A stretch of DNA of 64,000 bases from Gaetbulibacter sp. 4G1. GTDB lineage: Bacteria > Bacteroidota > Bacteroidia > Flavobacteriales > Flavobacteriaceae. This document shows positions 60,422 through 64,000 of the stretch, piece by piece. Position numbers and translations under genes: made by a program. A model generated the notes under the pieces. That model was not told the origin of the DNA, ran no database searches, and saw only the letters and a list, made by a program, of their open reading frames with translations. How positions within the stretch are numbered: position 1 is the first letter of the stretch; each line of letters begins with the position of its first letter. The stretch covers positions 930,001 through 994,000 of the forward strand of contig NZ_MDVN01000022.1 in assembly GCF_002741945.1 (NCBI RefSeq), read 5' to 3'.

Positions 60422-60817
60422 CTAACTAAAATTTGGTGGAGGCGTATCTATATCCAGATACATTTTGTTGATTTTTGGAGTTTTAAAAGTTGTGTTTTGC
60501 TTCAAGGTATTCAAAGAAATAAATGCACTTTCAATTTTGCTTATCGTTGATAAACAAAACGCATCTAGCGTCATACGTTTGCTTTCTTGTATAGGATCAG
60601 GGTTATTAGAATCTGAATTATTTTCAGAAAGTTCTTTACGTAATTGACATTTACCATTACATCCTTTCTGTTCTTCTTTTTGAATACACAAAGTCTTAGC
60701 AATAAAGTCTTGATTAACAATAAAATCACCTATAATAACAAGTGTATTTATATTATGGGCAAATAATATAAGCACTAGAATATATACTGTTATTTTACTT
60801 GTTATTGTTGATAACAT
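60422..60817 (-). CDS. Small membrane-exported cysteine protein in copper cluster
   Basis: The 131-residue protein has an N-terminal membrane segment (about 8-32, ITVYILVLILFAHNINTLVIIGDFIV). It then has a conserved-looking motif, KTLCIQKEEQKGCNGKCQLRKEL, with three cysteines (C-x8-C-x3-C), and a low-complexity C-terminus (PPPNFS). I have seen similar short proteins beside metal-related TonB receptors in Bacteroidota, but the family is unnamed to me. It is upstream of the copper lipoprotein and receptor. Metal binding is inferred. Confidence 0.6.
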   Translation of the reverse strand: MLSTITSKITVYILVLILFAHNINTLVIIGDFIVNQDFIAKTLCIQKEEQKGCNGKCQLRKELSENNSDSNNPDPIQESKRMTLDAFCLSTISKIESAFISLNTLKQNTTFKTPKINKMYLDIDTPPPNFS

Positions 60818-60880
60818 GCAACAAATCTAGATAAAATTATAGAGATAAAATATGATTAAAGTCATTAATAATTTACGGTT

Positions 60881-61663
60881 TTAAAAATCTTTCTTTTTTG
60901 ACTTAAATACAATTCTAAGAACGGGCAAAATCACCCAAACAGTTAACATTATAAAGGATATGATTAACCCGAAACTAGTGCCGAAAAATTGTTTAAAAAC
61001 GGCTCCTGTATAGCCTAATAAAGCTGAAATATCTAATTTCAATAGAATAAGTGTTCTTGATAAATCTATAGGATTTAGCATGGTTCCTATTAGTGATAAT
61101 TTATCCAATGGATAATCTTCAAATAGGATTAAGGTCATTAAAAAAATACCATCATAAATTATAGCTAAAAACAACCATAATAAAATAGCGTAGCCAAATC
61201 CTTTAATTTTATTTTCGTTAGATAATGCAATATTAAAGGCTAAGGCTGTAAATATTAAAGTTAAAAAAGTACCTGTAATTAATAACAAAGAAAAATCCCA
61301 AATGGCATTGCTTTTAAGCAAACCATAAAACACAAATGGAATGCCTAAACCAAGAATAAGACTCATTGATAATGATAATGCTACGCCTAAATATTGACCC
61401 AAAAATATAGAAGATCGTTTTAATGGTTGCGCTAATAATAACTCTGTAAATTCTTTAGAATTATAATAGTACATAACTCCAAAAATTGTTCCAATTAAAG
61501 GCACTAAAACGATAATGACATTCATTAAAGTAATCACTGCTTTTGATAGGTCGTTATTTAAAAATAAAAGTACGATACCTAACAATAAATAAAAAGCGAA
61601 ATACACGTAGCTCCAGCGACTACGCATTAAATCGAAAAAGCTATATTTTAATATTTTAAGCAT
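60881..61663 (-). CDS. nosY: NosY, ABC permease for nitrous oxide reductase maturation
   Basis: This 260-residue inner-membrane protein has six membrane helices and the ABC-2 type permease pattern (YSFFDLMRSRWSYVYFAFYLL, MYYNSKEFTELLLAQPLKRSSIFLGQYLG). It forms the NosFY transporter with the ATPase encoded just upstream, whose gene overlaps this start by 8 bp. NosDFY builds the copper-sulfide CuZ centre in the periplasm. The first cytoplasmic helix and the ELLLAQPL loop (the coupling region) are as expected. The gene is the last of the nos set here. Confidence 0.88.
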   Translation of the reverse strand: MLKILKYSFFDLMRSRWSYVYFAFYLLLGIVLLFLNNDLSKAVITLMNVIIVLVPLIGTIFGVMYYYNSKEFTELLLAQPLKRSSIFLGQYLGVALSLSMSLILGLGIPFVFYGLLKSNAIWDFSLLLITGTFLTLIFTALAFNIALSNENKIKGFGYAILLWLFLAIIYDGIFLMTLILFEDYPLDKLSLIGTMLNPIDLSRTLILLKLDISALLGYTGAVFKQFFGTSFGLIISFIMLTVWVILPVLRIVFKSKKKDF

Positions 61664-62363
61664 GATTGTCGGTTAATATAGACGCAATCGCATGTTCAAA
61701 ATCGGGTTGACTGGTCTTAGTTTTTAATTCTGAAATTGAGCCTCTAAAATAAATTTTGCCTTCAAGTATAAATACTATTTCATCTGAGACTTCTTCAACA
61801 AAGCTCATAATGTGAGATGTAATAAGAATTGTTTTTCCTTTAGCTTTTTCTTCTTGAATAAGCTCTTTTAACCTTATCAAAGAAATTGGATCTAATCCTG
61901 TTGTAGGTTCGTCTAATATAATTAATGGACTATCAAACATAAAGGTTAATAAAATATTTACTTTCTGCTTGGTACCACCAGATAGGTTTCCTAATTTTTT
62001 ATCTAAAAAGGGTTGTATTTTAAACAGTTCTATTAAGCGTTCATCTTCATTAGTGTTTTTACGTAAATCTTTTATCATGCGTATTAACTCTTTGACTTTT
62101 AGATTGCTGGGGAAATTGGCTATTTGAGGTAGATAATCAATTTTATGCCTGTAATCAGAGTTTTTGCTAATGCTTTCTCCCAAAACAGAAATATCTCCTT
62201 TATTTGGTATAACCATTCCTAAAACAGATTTAATAAGCGTTGTTTTACCTGAGCCATTTGGACCAAGTATGGCAAATATTCCGCCACCTTTAATGCTTAA
62301 ATCTATACCTTTAAGTACTTCGTTTTTACCAAATCTTTTATATAGATTTTGAATACTTACCAT
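61656..62363 (-). CDS. nosF: NosF, ABC ATPase for nitrous oxide reductase maturation
   Basis: The 235-residue cytoplasmic ATPase has Walker A GPNGSGKT (34-41), the Q-loop near residue 80, signature LSGGTKQ (127-133), Walker B LIILDEP (147-153) and the switch His184. It powers NosY. Overlaps of 7 bp with nosD and 8 bp with nosY show one operon. Order and coupling fit nosDFY, and NosF is the expected identity, not a generic ABC ATPase. Confidence 0.9.
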   Translation of the reverse strand: MVSIQNLYKRFGKNEVLKGIDLSIKGGGIFAILGPNGSGKTTLIKSVLGMVIPNKGDISVLGESISKNSDYRHKIDYLPQIANFPSNLKVKELIRMIKDLRKNTNEDERLIELFKIQPFLDKKLGNLSGGTKQKVNILLTFMFDSPLIILDEPTTGLDPISLIRLKELIQEEKAKGKTILITSHIMSFVEEVSDEIVFILEGKIYFRGSISELKTKTSQPDFEHAIASILTDNHA

Positions 62364-63592
62364 GAAACTTTCTTTATTAATGGATTATTATCTAATAAGT
62401 TATCTGGAGTAAAAACTGGAGATATTTTTTCTGAAAAATCTATAATATCTATAAACATACTGCGTAATAAGATGATAGTTTCTGGAGTGCGATTCACAAT
62501 GTATGAAAAGAGCTTAACAGGCCTGTACGGCACATCACCGATGCCATTTTTATCAAGATCGTAACCCGTATAATTGCTCCAATAATTTCTATCAAAAACA
62601 TTATCATTAACCTTGCTATTATAGGCAATGTCAAAAGAATTATATAGAAAATTGTTTTCTAAAAAACGATTGGTATAGCAAGCTCCACGTACTTTAATTG
62701 CCCAACCATTGTTTTTAAAATTATTGTGTTTGTAGGTTATTCTGTTTGAACCTTCAATGTTAATGCCTATGGTGTTTTCTTCAAACGTGTTACCAATAAT
62801 TTCTGCATCATTAATTTCTTTTAAAAGCATCCCATATGAAGCTGTACCCCAATTTTCTCTAAATGTATTGTTAAGCATTTTTATTTTCTTTGAAAACATT
62901 ACTGCTACACCAGCGCCATTGTTTTCGAAGGTGTTATCTTGATATAAATCATCGTTGGAAAACATAAAATGTAATCCATATCTCAAGTTTTCGGCACTTA
63001 CATTATTTTTAATGATACAATCATCTGAAAACTCTAAATAAATACCATCGCGTACATGCTCAACATAGTTATGCTCAATTTCAATATGATTACTATACCA
63101 TAATTGTATACCATTTCCAGAATTATACTCCTCAACAGCATCACCAATTATTTTGTTGTGATAGACTTTACCATAGCTAGATTTTTCAATATAAATACCA
63201 AAAAACAGTTTTTCTAGCACAACATTCTGAATAACAAAATTTTTGCTTTTTCTAACACGGATTGCTGCGTAATCTTCGGTATAACTTGTGCCTACATTAA
63301 TAACAAATAGGCCATCTAATAAAACATCGTCAGAAATTATAGTAATGACTTCTCCTTTTGATTCACCATCAATAACTGGATAATCCTCCCCAATGATTGC
63401 TATAGGTTTGTCTATGATTATATTGTGCTCTTTGTAAGTTCCTTTTTTTAACCGAATAGTGTCATAATCTTTTGCAATAGTTAAAGCTTCTTTAATTGAC
63501 TTCACTGAGCAACTTTTACAAACTTCAACAGTTTGAGATACACTTGAAAAGGTTATTAAAAATATACTTACAAAAACTAATAGCTTATTCAT
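62357..63592 (-). CDS. nosD: NosD, periplasmic beta-helix copper-assembly protein
   Basis: The 411-residue protein has a signal peptide (MNKLLVFVSIFLITFSSVSQ) and CASH/right-handed parallel beta-helix repeats (KGTYKEHNIIIDKPIAIIGED, IHIEHNYVEHVRDGIYLEFSD, NNDLYQDNTFENNGAGVAVMFSK, YWSNYTGYDLDKNGIGDVPYRP). The C-terminal region (RNYWSNYTGYD...GIGDVPYRP) is typical of NosD. NosD interacts with NosFY and delivers copper or sulfur to apo-NosZ. It lies 4 bp downstream of nosL. Confidence 0.9.
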   Translation of the reverse strand: MNKLLVFVSIFLITFSSVSQTVEVCKSCSVKSIKEALTIAKDYDTIRLKKGTYKEHNIIIDKPIAIIGEDYPVIDGESKGEVITIISDDVLLDGLFVINVGTSYTEDYAAIRVRKSKNFVIQNVVLEKLFFGIYIEKSSYGKVYHNKIIGDAVEEYNSGNGIQLWYSNHIEIEHNYVEHVRDGIYLEFSDDCIIKNNVSAENLRYGLHFMFSNDDLYQDNTFENNGAGVAVMFSKKIKMLNNTFRENWGTASYGMLLKEINDAEIIGNTFEENTIGINIEGSNRITYKHNNFKNNGWAIKVRGACYTNRFLENNFLYNSFDIAYNSKVNDNVFDRNYWSNYTGYDLDKNGIGDVPYRPVKLFSYIVNRTPETIILLRSMFIDIIDFSEKISPVFTPDNLLDNNPLIKKVSW

Positions 63593-63596
63593 GGTA

Positions 63597-64000
63597 TTAG
63601 TTTTTAAAATGAGCTAAAAGTTCATCCCAAGTATATAGTGTTCCGCTTTTTTGGGCTTTAACTTTCTCAGCTTCAACTTTTTCTTTAAATGCTGATAAGT
63701 AAGCACCCATTGGGCTTGGAATGTTTTTGCTGATTAAAAAAGTTGCTTGTTTAGAATCTATAAGGGCTTCAGGTTCTGAGTAGTTATTAGACAGGTAAAG
63801 TGCTATTTGAGTTATATCAAATTCATCCATAAAATTAATCATACATTCTGTTGCATCAAATTTATAGACCTTTCCTTTTTTTGTAATTACCTCTGCAGCA
63901 TGGAGTTTATCTACAATAGTCATTTTACAAAAATGGCAACCATCATTACCATAGTCAATTTTTTTTGGAGATATACTGCAACTAAAAAGCAGTATGAGTA
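63597..64000 (-). CDS. nosL: NosL copper chaperone lipoprotein, partial at the window edge
   Basis: The open frame runs past an internal ATG at 63923 to the window edge. The upstream part reads LILLFSCSISPKKIDYGNDG, with lipobox LFSC, and then CHFCKMTIVD, the NosL copper-binding motif (C-x2-C-x-M). The start is outside the window. The rest (HAAEVITKKGKVYKFDATECMINFM, LYTWDELLAHF) is normal NosL. NosL is an outer- or periplasm-facing lipoprotein that gives Cu(I) to NosZ maturation. It is the first gene in this window of the nosLDFY set; nosZ should lie beyond 64000. Confidence 0.9.
   Translation of the reverse strand, partial: LILLFSCSISPKKIDYGNDGCHFCKMTIVDKLHAAEVITKKGKVYKFDATECMINFMDEFDITQIALYLSNNYSEPEALIDSKQATFLISKNIPSPMGAYLSAFKEKVEAEKVKAQKSGTLYTWDELLAHFKN

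Noticed and set aside
1-64000. tRNA, rRNA, insertion sequences, prophage genes
   Set aside because: No cloverleaf-like segments, rRNA motifs, transposases, integrases or phage structural genes were recognised.

Overview
The window is a contiguous piece of a low-GC Bacteroidota chromosome, almost certainly from the family Flavobacteriaceae. The evidence is type IX secretion (T9SS) sorting domains, carboxypeptidase-regulatory-domain TonB receptors, the absence of Shine-Dalgarno sequences, -7 boxes of the TAnnTTTG type, and many Bacteroidota-type families (DUF3109, DUF4412-like, DUF6503-like). No rRNA, tRNA, CRISPR array, insertion sequence or prophage was seen. Most of the window is chromosomal housekeeping mixed with accessory surface-protein loci.

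Layout. 1-1083: 3' end of a repetitive T9SS type B surface protein with an internal repeat deletion that breaks the frame. 1086-3300: an oxidoreductase with a small membrane protein, MarC, and a DUF3109 protein. 3312-7293: a periplasmic TPR-CHAT protease facing a sigma factor and a TPR-bearing membrane anti-sigma candidate. 7412-12399: a run of exported proteins (DUF4412-like, an 8-repeat hemopexin-like protein, two small exported proteins, an FG-GAP-like T9SS protein). 12696-16359: class Ia ribonucleotide reductase nrdB-nrdA with regulatory-looking inverted repeats. 16500-19344: RDD protein, an Fcy1-type cytosine deaminase, ChrA, and a DUF6503-like protein.

19420-28757 is the most interesting part: a phosphate-acquisition locus. 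It holds a PiT-PhoU fusion transporter, an OprO/OprP-type porin, a candidate small RNA, a MORN-type secreted protein, a TonB receptor with a surface lipoprotein, and a free-standing receptor N-terminal domain. Five minus-strand promoters here share 11-bp-phased TTAACA-like direct repeats (TGTTA on the + strand). They lie at a fixed distance from a TTTGC-type -7 box: 18 bp in four cases, 29 bp in the PiT promoter. This is the architecture of a Pho box and points to one phosphate-starvation regulon. One of these promoters drives no gene but leads within about 100 nt to an intrinsic terminator, which predicts a Pho-controlled sRNA.

28818-32077: dGTPase and dxs (apparently leaderless). 32240-37694: a cluster of unrecognised membrane and exported proteins ending in a TPR-TM-LytTR regulator. 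37713-42022: tadA, a small membrane protein, a ClC channel lacking the gating glutamate, and aspS. 42310-47704: a TonB receptor and an exported serine hydrolase. 47771-54499: a TetR-TolC-MFP-RND efflux operon. 54625-55946: polyprenyl synthase plus a small downstream protein. 56010-57225: Rrf2 regulator and Ric/ScdA iron-sulfur repair protein. 57328-64000: a copper-uptake and nitrous-oxide-reductase maturation cluster: an OprC/NosA-like receptor with a CxxxM motif, a Met/His-rich lipoprotein, a small Cys protein, and nosY, nosF, nosD and nosL. nosL runs off the right edge and nosZ is expected beyond it.
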